Assembly (NCBI GenBank): GCA_945643635.1
Contig: CALZFC010000021.1
Location: 2,554,501-2,618,500, forward strand
Source of the DNA: Allodiplogaster sudhausi
Taxonomy: Eukaryota > Nematoda > Chromadorea > Rhabditida > Diplogasteridae
Length of the DNA stretch: 64,000 nucleotides
Direction: 5' to 3'
Below, piece after piece: positions 1-12,865 of this stretch. The position numbers and the translations under genes are program-made. The notes beneath the pieces are model-generated. The model searched no databases. It saw only the letters and a list, made by a program, of their open reading frames with translations, and was not told where the DNA came from. The first letter of the stretch is position 1. Every line of letters begins with the position of its first letter.

Positions 1-128
1 GGAGAGAGAGAAAGAGAGAGAGAGAGAGGGAGGGAGAGAGATTGAGTTTAAAGTGTTTTATTTGTTCGAAATTTTCGCATGCGGACTTCGCGCATTGCGC
101 AAGTTCGAATTCCCCGGGGAGTTCTTTG

Positions 129-173
<45 letters not shown>

Positions 174-499
174 CTTCCTCTCCATATTTTCCCCGTTCTT
201 GCTAGTATAAGCCCCTTCTCTCTTCTTCATTCCCTTGTTCCGAGACAAATTTATATTTCAGAGCAGGTTCAGCCTACGTGCAAGATGAGCACATGATAAA
301 CTCATGTTGAGTGTTTGTTGAGGCCAGGAAAGAAGAGGAAAGCGAGTGTGGGAGAGTGGCATCCATGCAAGGCATCCGTAAATGTCATCAACCACAAGAA
401 GGAGGTGAAAGTTTATACATACGAAAGAGTTGGCAAGAAAAGACTTCATCTTCATTTGATGAGTCGGCAAGGAGAGGGTGAGGGAGATAGAGAGAGAGT

Positions 500-552
<53 letters not shown>

Positions 553-3500
553 CATAGGGATACAAACTCTCCCAACCCCGCATTGTTTACGTAGCCATTT
601 GCAATTTCGGTTGTCCCAACACTGTGGCTTCCTTATTTGGGCACTTCCTCTGCCATCCATTTTTTATAGAATATTCAGCGAGCCCCAAGCACAGACGGTT
701 TCTGTGATAGAATCATCACTTCAATGCCTTATCTCTCTCACTGTCTCATTCTCTTTCTCTCTATCTCTCTCTCGCTCTCTTCTATCGCTCTCTCTACTTC
801 CCTTTCCTCTATGTTCCCTTTCTTACTCTAAGTCGTTTCGTGCTCATTAAAAGGCCGATCAGATTGTCCATGTGGCAGATGTGTTTTTCTTTCCTTCTAC
901 ATGATGCCGCTCTAAATGCTCTGTTTGTCATGGCGAAATGAATGGCCATCCCATCAGTCTGTACTTCTAGACATTCCTGCATGCCTTCTGCGTTGTTTCA
1001 CTGTATTGTGTCTGCAGCTTTTCAACCTGACTGCAGTCAACTGTAGAGAAAGGGAGTGGACATGCGGAAGAAGAGGGAGGTAGAATGATTAGAGTGTAAT
1101 AAAAGAGAGAAAGAGAGAGAGAGAGAGAGAGAGCGATAGAGAGAGCGATAGATACCCGCCATGGAATGCTTCTTCCGTCAACAGCTTCTCTCTGACTACA
1201 CGTCAGAAGCGAAGAAGAGAAAGACGCCGTGTCCCCGGCAGGGATGCATAATTTCATCTTGGGGAAATTATGCTCTCTTTTTTCATCTTCTCTCGCTTTC
1301 TCTCTGTTTCGATTGACATGCCACCTAGCTATGCATTCGTGTGTTTTCGTCCGCCTGTCTCCTTCGCTTGACGAGTCACGCTTCCGCTCTTCAATGAATT
1401 TCCGCTACTCTTTTTGCCAACCCCTTAATTGCCTTCATTCATATTCAAGAATTAAAAAAAAATTCTTGAACGAGCCTTTGTGTTCTGTAGTTTCTTTTTT
1501 TTCCATATCTAAGAATATCTTGCTTCTTTATAGAGAAAAGGGGAAAAGGGGAAAGGGAGAGTCCAAGGAAAATAAATCAAGATAGGAAGAAAACGAATGA
1601 GTTTGAGATAAAGAGTGCTAGAGGTATAGTTTAAAAAAACTCAAAAAGATAGGCGAGAAGAGAGAGAGAAAGAGAGAGCAAGAGCGAGAAAGAAAAAAAA
1701 GATTGCAAGAAAAAGAGATAGAGAGAGAGAGAGAGCGCGAGAGAGACGAGACTTAATTACAGGGTGTCCGTCTCAACCATGGCAGACGCAGACGACAGAG
1801 GTGTTCACCCTCCAGCCCTGCTCCTACCCTCTCTCTCTCTCTCCCTCTCTCTCTCTCTCTTTCTCTCTCTCTCACTCTCTCATACTCGGTACCACTCTTC
1901 CCGCCCTGTCACCCGAGGGTGGTCCCGCCTCCTGGTATACTCCTCGGTTTCCTCTGATGGCCTGCTCTCCACCGTGCGAACGTAGACAGCGATATTCTTG
2001 GCCCGCCAACCCCACCTGCACTTCTTCTCTCACCCCAACCCCAACTCCCACCCCAAGTAGATGCCCCCCTCACTGCTCATTGTCAGTTGCTAGCCTCCCT
2101 TCCTTGTTATGCTCCTATCACCCGGCCCAAGAATCAAGCCCAACGCCGTCTATTAAACAATTCTCAGAATCGGTTCTCATGTGCAACGCAGCACATCAAT
2201 GAATTATGCAAACAGATGCAGGCAAAAGCATTCATTCATGTTCTGGCAGTCCCAACTTTCCAAAGTCTCCCCGTCCCTTTCCCTTCTCCTTCTTTCTCTC
2301 CCTCTTTCACTCTCGTCACTTTCTTTATTTCTATCGCTTCAAATCTATTTCGCCTTCTCTCTCTCTCTCATTGCGCCTGAAAATCCCATATTCCATGCAT
2401 TTCTTTTCGTTCTTAAATATTTCGCTACTCTGTCCAAGCAACGTACTCATGTTTTTTTAACAACGTACATCTATCTTTATATGTTGTGGGCATTGCTGAT
2501 GTAGTCTTCCGGGGAACCAGATGTTTTGTCTGAAATTTCAGCTTGTGGCGTGAGAAATTAATCTGGAGAATTGAGGCGAGATATGAAGAGAAATAAGAGA
2601 TTAAGAGAGATCTTGTGTACAAATTTTCCGGAAAATCACAGTGTGACATTTTTTGCTATTTGGTTTTTGAAGGAATTCGGAAAATATATGTTATGTCTCG
2701 CTAGGAATTCAGTCCAGTTCTGGTCCTACTATGCCTGTATTGTAATGCATACCTGTTTATATTCACATGTATGGACATATGTGCGGGAAGGCGGAAGTAA
2801 GCGCGATAAAGAGATAGAGACGGAGATTGAATAAGAGAGAGAGAGGAAGATAGAACGAACATCTTCTATCACCCATTCTATTCGGTCATCATGCAGGGCT
2901 ATCGCCTTTTCTTTGTCCTCTCCTCTGAGGCCTCGGGCTTTTCCGCTTCTTCGTCTTGGGCAATAGCATACTTCTTTCCTTCCTTCCATATCCCTCCTCC
3001 TCTATCTTGCCCTCTCCACTTCGCTATATTTTCCATTTTCTCTACTTTCTATCTCTCTCTCTATGTCTCGCTCACTTCAGTTCGCGCGGCCTCTTCCTGT
3101 CTCTTTCCCTGCTTTCTTTGCCTCTTCTGCCTGAAAAGCAGCAGCCAAAGGAACATGCATCTATGTATGCAACGTTCCATCTCTCTTGCTTTACGAATGC
3201 ACGCGGAAATGGGCCGGTTGAGAGAGCACATTCGAGGGTGGCCTAGGGAGTGTCCAAGTCGGCAAGCATGGAGAGAGGTAGGGAGAGTAGGAGAGAAAGG
3301 GGAAGAAAGAGAGAGATTGAGAGAGAGAGAAAGTAAGAGAGAGAAAGGGAAGAGAGAGAGAGTGAGAGAGAGATAGCATCAGACGTCAAAGATACTGGTG
3401 TGGGAAAGACATGGATATAGAAGGAGAGAAAAGAGGCAAAGATTATGTCGCCGTTTCTCTCTTCAGTATGACCACTGAACAAGACGGGGGTTTTCCCATG

Positions 3501-4120
3501 CATCCATTGCCTGCGGCACAGTCTCCTGCTAACGATATCCTCGTCCATTTTCGCGTTTTCTCTTTCTCTATCTCTCTTTCTCTCTCTCTATCTTTCTTCT
3601 CTCTCTTTTTCTCTCTTTCCTTTTCTCGACAGCTGCAAGAAAAGTCGGGCGGCCATTCAATCGCCGCCCCAGGCGCGATGGAAATTGCTCATTCTTATCC
3701 CCTACACGGCTCGCCATAACAGTTCAAGCATCTCCGTTCCCATCCTGCCTTTGCCTAAGCTTTTTTTCTTTTCTTTTCCATTTCCACTCTCTGCTCTTTG
3801 TGCCGACTTCTAATACAAATATCAGTGTTATAAACATGTGCCTTAATCATGATGGCGCCTTCTTAGCAGAGTTCGTTTGCACTTCGTTCTCTGTGGTCAC
3901 CGCGTTCAATCTATTTCAATGAGAATTCAACCTTTTTTGCTTTCCCGCCAGAAGAGCTCAAATGCTGCCATTCAATCTCATTTATTAATCATTCATATTT
4001 GTCGCGATGGCTTTTTATTCTTGTCTTTGATTTGGAAAGCACAAAGAGGAGCAGAATGTGTGCATGATTTCTGTGAGAGCATCGCATCTTATTCCACTTG
4101 GTCCTATCTTTCTTCTTTCA
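1..4120. repeat. GA/CT simple-repeat-rich intergenic DNA
   Basis: This stretch is dominated by (CT)n and (GA)n tracts, for example near 139-171, 485-550, 1107-1146, 1836-1877, 3300-3375 and 3565-3630. Open frames across it are long runs of Ser-Leu or Arg-Glu, which is what dinucleotide repeats encode in any frame, and I see no domain in any of them. A pyrimidine-rich AG ends at about 4122, just upstream of the first gene. It could be a cis or spliced-leader acceptor for that gene. Nothing else is recognisable. Confidence 0.8.
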
Positions 4121-4314
4121 GGTGGGTGGAGTGACGACCGCGAGGGAGAGGGTCGCTCTCTCTCTCTCTCTCTCTTTCTTTCTCTCTCTCTCTTTATCAC
4201 TCTCTCTCTCTCTCTCCCACGGCCACCCAAGACTAGCAGAAGCTCTGTGGCGGAAGCACACGGAAGATTGGCCGAGTCCGTAGCCCTGAGGGGTCAGGAA
4301 GTGGGAACTGGAAC

Positions 4315-5563
4315 ATGGCCGTCGTGGATGCGGCAATGACGTCACTGGCAGCCCAGCATGGCGCCTCCGTCCTGCAAGGGGAGGAGCCATCCTCTTCGTC
4401 GCCGTCTTCTCTCCTCGTACCCCGAGTGCCCTCTTCGCCCCTCCAACTACCCGTCTCGACTTCTCTGGCCACAGACCTCGACCAGTTCTCGCGATCCATC
4501 GGCCTCCCCCGGCCTGCGCCCATCATGCCGCCGCCGCCCTTCCCCTTCCACATGCCCCAAGGCCTGCTGCCGCACGGCCCTCAGCTGTATCCGTTCCCGG
4601 GCGCCTCCATGCAGCCCGGCGGCCCGCCTCGTCTGCCGAACGGACAGTCCTTCCCGGTACGTCTTCTCAACTTCCCGCCTCACATGGTCAGCTGGGCATC
4701 ATGCAGAAATGATGTTGAAAGCTCTTCAATAAAAAAAAAGTAAAATTAAATTCAGATTAATAATAGTGCATTAATTTGAACTACAGCTAATTCCGTTCCC
4801 GTTAACGCTCTCGTCACCGCCAAGACCGTCCACCATGGCGCTGCCGTCTCAGCTCCCGGATCCGGCTCCGTCAATCCCTGGCGCCATCGCCAGTCAGTTG
4901 CAATTTAACAGCTTAAATAGTCTCTAGGCCATAAGAATAAATTTAAATAAATAAATAAGTATATGTATATATAGATATATACAAACAACTCACACAAGGA
5001 GACATCCATGTTCGTTTACTTCTTACAAATTCATACGCGCGTCATTAGGAAATAAAATGTAAACAGAAAGAAGGAAAAAGAGGAACTTCTTCTTCCCCTC
5101 CATCCCAGTAAGCTAACCAGAGCATTTGTATGTGTATTTTGGAGTGGCAATGTATGAAGCCAACTGTCTTTTTAAAAGGTTGAGTTCAGTTCAGCTAATC
5201 CATATGTGTATACATTCGAATTAGCACTGTAAAAAAGAACGAGAGAGACAGAGAGACAGATAGAGAGAGAGAAAGAAATTAAGAGAGAGATGAATGCTTA
5301 AAGGTAGACATTGACAGAGAAATAGAAAGTGTCTTGTTCTTCTTCCGCGAACCTTAGTTTCTTTGTGAACCTTGTGTAAACAGAAGATTATGCAGCTCCG
5401 AATGAAGGATGCCAGGATTACGTGGCATCTTATGAGTTTTGTATTCATGACGGGCAAGGGGCATCGGCAGTGTTGATGGCTGAGAGCAAAGACGAGCAAG
5501 AGGAGAAGGAAGTAGACGTGGAAGCTAAAAAAGGAAAGATGAGAGGGAGAGGCAGAGAGCGAG

Positions 5564-5612
<49 letters not shown>

Positions 5613-6239
5613 CATTTGTCCGTCATCCGGTAATAGCTGCCATCTCTCGGAGCGACGCGAGGAGCAACCAAGGGGACAAGAAGTGGCCTGCACCTGCAGC
5701 CGGCCATTCCATGCCAACGGCTTCTGTAACTCCCCCTCTCTCCCTTTTTTGGGAACTCTTTTCCATCCCAACCACCTGTGGTCATCCATCTCGTCTCCCC
5801 CTCTCTGTCCCTACTTTCGCTTTCACAATACGGCCATCAGTCTTTTCAGTTGCCTACAGCATTATAAAGATCCGAAAAGGAAGCGAGGGAGAGAGAGATA
5901 GAAATAGAGGGAGAAACCGAGAGAGAGGGAAAGAGTGAGAATTCGTTTGTCGGCTCCTCATCTACTTCGTCAGAAATGCATATTAAGGCATATAAACACT
6001 TCAGCATAACGAGCAGCTAATGAGCTTCTTCGTCTTCTTCTTTCCCTTTCTTTTTTTCTTTGTTTATTTTCATACTCTTTTGGCGGCATAGTAAAGAAGG
6101 CCTTTTCGCAGGCATACATATTGTATAAGGATATGATGATTTAAAGGGAGAGCGAGAGGGACCGAGGATGAGGAAGTTTGAAGAGCTTCAAACAGACAGA
6201 GAGAAAGAGAGAGAGAAAGGAGATAGAGAAAGAGAAGAG

Positions 6240-6280
<41 letters not shown>

Positions 6281-8288
6281 ACATACATATGGGTGAAATC
6301 TGCGAAATGAAGCATTCACAAATGGCGCATGCATATGAGAGAGCGCTTAGACAGAGACAATACAATAGAGAGATAGAGCGAGAGAGGGAGAAAGAGAGAG
6401 AATAACGAATGAATTAGTAAAGGAAAACTACGAAGTGCACAACTCAAGCTTTTTTCGCACACACAAAATGCCAAATGCATGGATTTTATATTGTTTATAA
6501 AGCATAAGCGGCTTGATGTTTTTATTATTGGCTCTAGTCAGCTGTTCGCTCATTATGTGGTTCGACAAGCTCCTTTCAAGTGCCCTTGGCAAACGACAGA
6601 CTTCTTTAATAGTGCTCTTGATCTCTTATTTTATATTGTGTCATTTTGTATGCGCTGCATCGAAACATCCCTTTTGTCAGGCGTTCATTTTTTTTGTCTC
6701 CTCACGCCTCCTTCTTTTCATTCGAAAAGAAAAGAACGCGATTATATTTGATCTCTGTTATGTGTTTATTGCGTGCGCAAAAAATGAAGGCAATCCAAAT
6801 TTCCTCTACTTCCTTTATCTTTATCTATACATTCAACATCCTTGTTATGATTTGAAGAGATAACCTATAGACATTTGATTATTCATCGAATTCGATGCCT
6901 AGTCGCTTTTCCTGGCTCATCAATACATATGTATGTATATACATATACTCACCAATATATACATACATATGACGCGATTTGCGAGAGAATCGCGAGGGAT
7001 CTAAAGAGCCGGGACCCGGCAAAATTAGATTTCGCTCAAAAATTCATTGTAGGTACTTTTTAACACGACGAAACGATTGGAATGGGTCCGGAAGTCTGAA
7101 AACGCCATTTTGGCGAGCTATGCGAGATATAAAAGTCGAGTGCTCGGTGAGACCAGCCGAGATGTCCGCACATTCGCGTTCGCTGATTCGCACATAATAA
7201 AGCACTATTTGTGAAATTTTTGTCATAAATAGAGAAGATATTGCTTTAGAAAGCTGTTCAAGTAGAATTTTAAAATATTTAATTTTAGAGCCGCTGTGGC
7301 TTCTAGACTTTGGAGAGGCGTCGTTATCATATATGGCATTTTATCCGGGGTTTTCTATCTCATTTAGTAGAGCTGAAAATTCTCTTTCGAATGAGCTATA
7401 GTATGTCAGATATTGACGAGCTCTTTAATGTTTCCCTGTCCTTAAACCGTTGAAATACGCGGGGTTCGGCGCCTGCGGAGCGACGCGCGCTTTGTATGGG
7501 CGCTTCCCACGCCGAAAGTGCAACTCAATCGACAATTTGTCAAAAGGCAGCCGAGGGAATTCATTTTTAAGGCTATAAATGCAATTTAAATGCAAAATAA
7601 AAATCTTCATTAAAAGGCAAAACATTTGGAATATCCCTGAAATCGAACCTGGGACGTTATGATTACAAGTCAAGCACTTTCGCAATACTTTATGCTTATC
7701 TCGAGGAGGCCGGAAGATGCGTTTATTATGACGTGCCCGAACATAACCCTAAGAAATGCTGCGCAGACGCTGAACTCAACAGTTTATAGACTGGAAAACA
7801 TTAAAGAGCTCGTCGATATCTGACATACTATAGCTCACTCGAAAGATAATTTTCAGCTCTACGAAATGAAATAGAAAACCCGTGATAAAATGACATATAA
7901 GATAAAGACGCCTCCCCAAAGTCTAGAGGGCACAGCGGCTCTAAATTTGAATATTTTAAAATTATACTTGAACAGAGTTGTAAAGCAATATCTTCTCAAT
8001 TTATGGTAAAAAATTTATATATATTGCTTTATTGTGCGCGAATCTGCGAACGCGAATGTGAGGGCATCTCGGCATGTCTCTCCGAGCACTCGAATTTTAA
8101 ATCTCGCACAACTCGCCAAAATGGCGTTTTCAGACTCCCGGACCCACTCCAATCGTTTCGCCGTGTTAAAAAGTACCTATAAAGAGCTTTTGAGCGAAAT
8201 CTAATTTTGCCGGGTCCCCGGCCATTTTGATACTCTCGCAAATCGCGTCATATATGTATTATCTACCTAAACATGTCAATGTATTATA

Positions 8289-8335
<47 letters not shown>

Positions 8336-11300
8336 CTTGAAGCATGATACGGTATTTACGTATGAAATATGCGCATCACATTCGTCACCACCTAGAATAA
8401 CCATTGACAACTTGCTGTATCCTATAACAGAAGAGCGTCCTAAGCCCCTCCCCTTGAGGCGCAAAGTCCTCTAATTTCTTCTACCTGAAGGTGTGCGAAA
8501 AGAATGTGAAAAGGAAGCTCGCGCGTTATGATCATCCGTCTCAATCTTTAAAAAGAGGAAGCACGACCCATTTCCTTGCCCGTGACTATGACGACTTTCC
8601 TGCCCTTCGAGTACACTTTCAAGCGCTTTTCTGAACGCTTTTTCTGATGGAGGAAGTTGCACAAAAAAAAAGATGTAATTGCTTCAGTTCTTTTCACGAC
8701 GTTTTCTTCGAAAGTTGCCGCTGTAGTCTTTTGGTACAGCATGTTTTTTTTTTCGCTCTGTCTCTGTCTCTCTTTCTCTGTCCATCTCTCTTTCTCTCTG
8801 TTTCTCTCTCTCTCTTATAGCTCCATAAAACTCTCTTTCGCTGTCGCTTCCTACTTCTCCGAATCTCTCTTCCTGGTTTCTCCGTCGCAACAAACAGTCG
8901 CACGCCGCCGACAAAAGCATCCCTTCCAAACATTCGTAATCGCTAGAAATGACGAGAAGATGTTTTGTTGTCGTGTGAAGCGCAATAGGAAAATAACTAC
9001 AAAAAGCGAAAAAAGAGAGAATGTGCTCGGGGACGCAATGACTGATGCTTTCGTTTGCAAGCTTATGCTTTCATGTCTAGTATTTTTTCTGAAGTGACGA
9101 GGCATCTATGTATGTATGTACATACATGCATTATAAGCATTCTAGCATTAATAATTGGAAAAATTACGTTAAAACGGCTCATATTATATGGGCTCTAATT
9201 TTGAAGAGTGTTTTTCTTCTTATCAATATTCGTGGGCCCTTTCTTCAGGCAACATGACGTCATCGGCAAACGGCGACCGCTTCCATCCGTACGTACTGCA
9301 GGAAAAGTCGCCGCTCCTCCAGCAGGACAACCGCCAGGTTTCGCCAGTAGCCGTCGGCAGCAATACGGCCACGCCTGATGCGACTCCTCCAAGCAGCCGC
9401 CGTGCATCTCTCGGAGTGCCCGGAGGCGCGAAACGCGGTCGCCCGCGGACAACCACCACTTCCGCTGCGCAGGTTGTCTATTTTGCAACTTAGAAACTAA
9501 ATGTGATTATAAATAAACACCTAGTTGTTTTTCCAGTAAATACATTATTCAATTTGACCGTAATGCATGTTAACATCCTTTTCCCATTCCAGGCTACGAA
9601 CATCTTTTTGCCAACTGCTCCGCCACGTCCAGACGACGTCGCGCTCAGCTGCGTGCTCTCGCAGCAGCTGAATAAGCTGCGCGAGCGGATGGGCATGCCA
9701 CCGGCAGCCATCGACCTGGCCTCTCCGGTTCCCGAGCCCGCGCCGGTGTCCTCTTCGCGCCGAACACCGCACCAACAGCCGGCGCCGAGGGGAAGGCGGC
9801 CGCGGAAGGAGCCGAAACAGCAGCCGCCTCCTCCACCGGCGCGCTCCTCCGACGATGGCCACGTCTTCCTGCATCCGACGTCTGCCGGACTTTTCCCGCA
9901 AAACATCGACTTTACCGTCAACGGCATGCATCCTGTTGTCAGTTTAATCTTTTATTTTTTATTTTTAATATTCACTTCTTATTCTTTTTGGGCTTTTTCC
10001 CTTAAAAAAATGTGTCCTCTAGACGTTCCACTTGAAAATAATAAACAAGCAGAAATCGTCCAGATGCAAACTGCTGATCATAAATATGAAAATCTTTCGC
10101 GTCATTACGAGAGAGAGAGAGAGAGACAAAAAAAACACACACAAAAGATTGGACTATTAAAAGGCGCATAATTTATGTCTTTGCATTCTCAGAACGACCT
10201 CTTCAGTGAATGGCATCATTATGGTTTTGTTTGAATGAATAGGGTACGTACTTTCTTGCTTTATTGTAGCAGCTCGCCTCTTTATTCTCGCCAGCTGCAA
10301 CAAAGGAACGGCTGTTTGCATGTTGCGATAAGGTCACATGAAGGGAAGCACAATATACAAATCAGGCGAATTTTGTTCTTCCAGTAACAAAAAAGAAAAC
10401 AAACAAAACGGACAAAATCGTTTTGTATTTGACATTAACAAGCCTCCTTGATACTACAAAAGGCGGTCTGCTTACACGGCCATACCACGCATGCGAACAG
10501 ATTAAAAAGAAATCTGTTCCCTTTCAGCATTCACTTTCTCACATGATTTTCACATTCTCTATTTTGTTGCTGCTCCGCAGTCGTTAATGAGAACGGAAAG
10601 AAAAAAGAAAGAAAGACTTTCGTTGAACAAATGCAAAGGATGCTTTTTCTAGAGAAAGGGACATTAAAAAAGAGCACAGTGATGTTCTGTTGTGGAACTT
10701 TTTAAAATACTTGTGGTCAAATTAATAATAGTGAACAAAAATAAAACAGTCGAAATGCTTTGAAAAAGTGCAAACAGCGCATAATTCAGGTTGCGTTTCT
10801 GGCGACGTCGAATGGTCTGCCGGAGCCTATGATTGAGAGCTCGCCAAGCTGGTCGCGGATGCTGGAGTACAACCAACAGCTCCGCGCGGCGCTGGCGGTG
10901 GCAAGACCACCGCCCGCCGGCGGCCACGTGGCGCCTTCCCGTGCCGCCGCGGCCGTGAACGTCAGCGAGCTGGTGAAGCAGTACGCCGAGCGGCGACGCG
11001 AGAAGGAGGCTCGCCGCGCATTTATGCCACCGCCGCCCCAGCCGCCGCCACCTCAGCAGCTGCTGCAGTTTGTGCGGTTGCAGCAGCTTCAGCAGCAGCA
11101 CGCTGCATTCACGCAACAGCGAAACGCTGAGGAGATCAAGAAGAGGGGACAGCCTCTGCGACAGCAACAAGGTCTTTTTTAAATAAATAAATAAATTTTA
11201 ATTTAGCTATTCACCCGTTGAAGGTTTAAATCTTTTTTGTGAATTGTAACAATATACATAGTACTTTCAAATGAACATATAGATTAGACGTATGTACATA

Positions 11301-11752
11301 CTATATACTTATTACTATCTGAATTAAAACTTTCAGCAGCCTCCATTCCGGGGGCGGACCCGCCAAGCTCCAGGCCACCGTCAATTCAGCTGCTAGCATC
11401 GCCCAACTCCAATGACGCTGTGATCAACTTGTCGCCGCCTCTGGCGCCTCTTCATGTGCAGACATCATTTCTGCCCTTCTTCAACACGCAATCAATCGTG
11501 CCGACTCTCTTCTCGCCAACTGCCTTCTCCACTCTGTCATCCACGTCAACGCCGTCCTACCAGCCGCCCTCCAACCTCCACCCCATCAGTGGTCTCCACC
11601 CTTCACCATGTGGTTCTCCTCTCCTCGGCATTCATCAACCCCAGCCCCAGGCACAGCTGCAGCAGCCGATCAGAAACGCGCTCAGCTACACCGACTACAT
11701 CGCACTCGTAAACGCATCGAGGGCGGCAGAAGCGCACCTGCCCAAGACTTAG
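4315..11752 (+). CDS. Pro/Gln-rich AT-hook protein, six exons
   Basis: I do not recognise the family. The exons are 4315-4656, 4787-4892, 9249-9472, 9593-9937, 10790-11171 and 11337-11752. Phases agree at every junction and give 604 residues. Exon 1 is Pro-rich. Exon 3 ends with an AT-hook (KRGRPR), and exon 4 carries a second basic motif (RGRRPRK). Exon 5 has an Arg/Glu helix, then polyproline and Gln-rich runs. Exon 6 is Ser/Pro-rich. Minor-groove DNA binding in the nucleus is an inference from the AT-hooks and low-complexity activation-like regions. The ATG at 4315 follows a CT-rich leader and an acceptor at about 4122. If the donor at 4893 is not used, exon 2 reads to a stop at 4927, so a short isoform or two separate genes are possible. 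Intron 2 (4.36 kb) contains a foldback transposon. Another short, CT-rich gene inside it cannot be excluded. Confidence 0.62.
6968..8252. mobile_element. Long-TIR foldback (MITE-like) element, copy 1
   Basis: The element begins and ends with inverted copies of ATATGACGCGATTTGCGAGA. The inverted arms extend about 470 bp each (roughly 6968-7440 and 7780-8252) with substitutions and small gaps. The centre is about 340 bp. No transposase is visible, so it is nonautonomous. The flanks are TA-rich (ACATACAT at left, ATGTATT at right), but I cannot define a target duplication. A diverged relative lies at 58869-60269. Confidence 0.8.
7632..7695 (-). other. tRNA-Thr(TGT)-like remnant in foldback core
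   Basis: Read on the minus strand, the sequence has an anticodon-arm-like segment CTTGACTTGTAATC (loop consistent with anticodon TGT). It is followed by a variable region and a B-box-like GGTTCGATTTC. The D-arm half and a pairing acceptor stem are not recognisable, and the T-stem has a mismatch. It is not a functional tRNA gene. It may be a tRNA-derived segment captured in the centre of the foldback element. Confidence 0.4.
8289..8328. repeat. (AT)n microsatellite
   Basis: About 20 uninterrupted AT dinucleotides lie just outside the right end of foldback copy 1, inside intron 2 of the AT-hook gene. Confidence 0.95.
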
Positions 11753-12824
11753 AATCTTGCTTTATCATTTCCGGACACATTTAGGGCATACAGGAGTTGT
11801 ATATTTCCTTCAACAACCTTTCATCGAATTTGCCAGAATACATAAGCTAACCTCTTTCCCTTCGGAATAAGCTGATTAAACATTCCAAATAGCGTGGAAG
11901 ATAAGCAGAACGTGCCAGTAGCTGACAATGAGATCTCTGTTTCTCATCATAAGCCTAGTCTATTTTTGGCGTTGTTGCTTCTTTATTCCTCTAGTGTGGT
12001 CAGCTAACCATAAGCTGAGCTTGAACTTGCGTTGCTTGCCAAATTCACTAAAAGATCGTCGAAATAATAATGATTCAGCTTCCATTGCACTCACAAAACA
12101 GAAAATTTCCGCATCGCGTAGTCTGCCAAACAGTCCAAGTATGTAAATTATTTAAAGTAGCATTGGAACTGTCCGTCAATGCTTTTGTTAATTGTTCATT
12201 TTGTATTCGCAATTTATCCCGCGGTGACCATTTCTCCCTCTGGTCCAATATGTGTTCATTTCTTGCAGGCCATAAACTGCAATATATTTAATATGCAATA
12301 TATATAAAGAAATAATAAGAATTATCCAGATGTCATTTCTTTTTGTATATCATCCTTTTACATGTCCAGAAAACCTTTCGATTATTTTTAAAAAGTTTTT
12401 ATTAGAACATTGTTAATCCCAGTTTGTTGATGTGTACATACAAGTACAAAAGAATGTGATTGGTATTAACAAGAAGCTTCTGTTGTGTGAGCTTCTTCTC
12501 TTCTTCATCTTCATTCTTCGTCTCCTAGATCCCCTTCCTTCTCTTCCGCTTTCATTTATCTTCCACACCGTTCTCGCCATTCTGTGGTCTCTTTTGATAA
12601 AGAAGCAGCTTTTACACCGGCCACACTAAACTGTTCGTGACACTGAAGAGAGGAAGAGAGAGACAAAGAAAGAGATAAATAAATAATGAGAGAGAACAGA
12701 GAAACACAAGGAAAGGCTAATGCATGAAGAAATAGTAAGGGAGAATGAGGAGCTGATGGAGCAATGCTTAAGGAATGGAGGAGATGAAGCAGAGAGAGAG
12801 AGAGAGGGAGAGAGAGAGAGAGAA

Positions 12825-12865
<41 letters not shown>

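Noticed and set aside
42..850. Open frames of 60-105 codons on both strands rich in Ser-Leu or Arg-Glu
   Set aside because: They are translations of CT/GA dinucleotide repeats and are open in all frames for that reason. No domain is present.
1764..2504. Overlapping plus-strand frames of 73-133 codons
   Set aside because: Low complexity, mutually overlapping, no splice-consistent neighbours.
4118..4683. Minus-strand frames opposite the first exon of the AT-hook gene
   Set aside because: Shadows of the GC-rich coding exon; the plus strand has matching splice phases.
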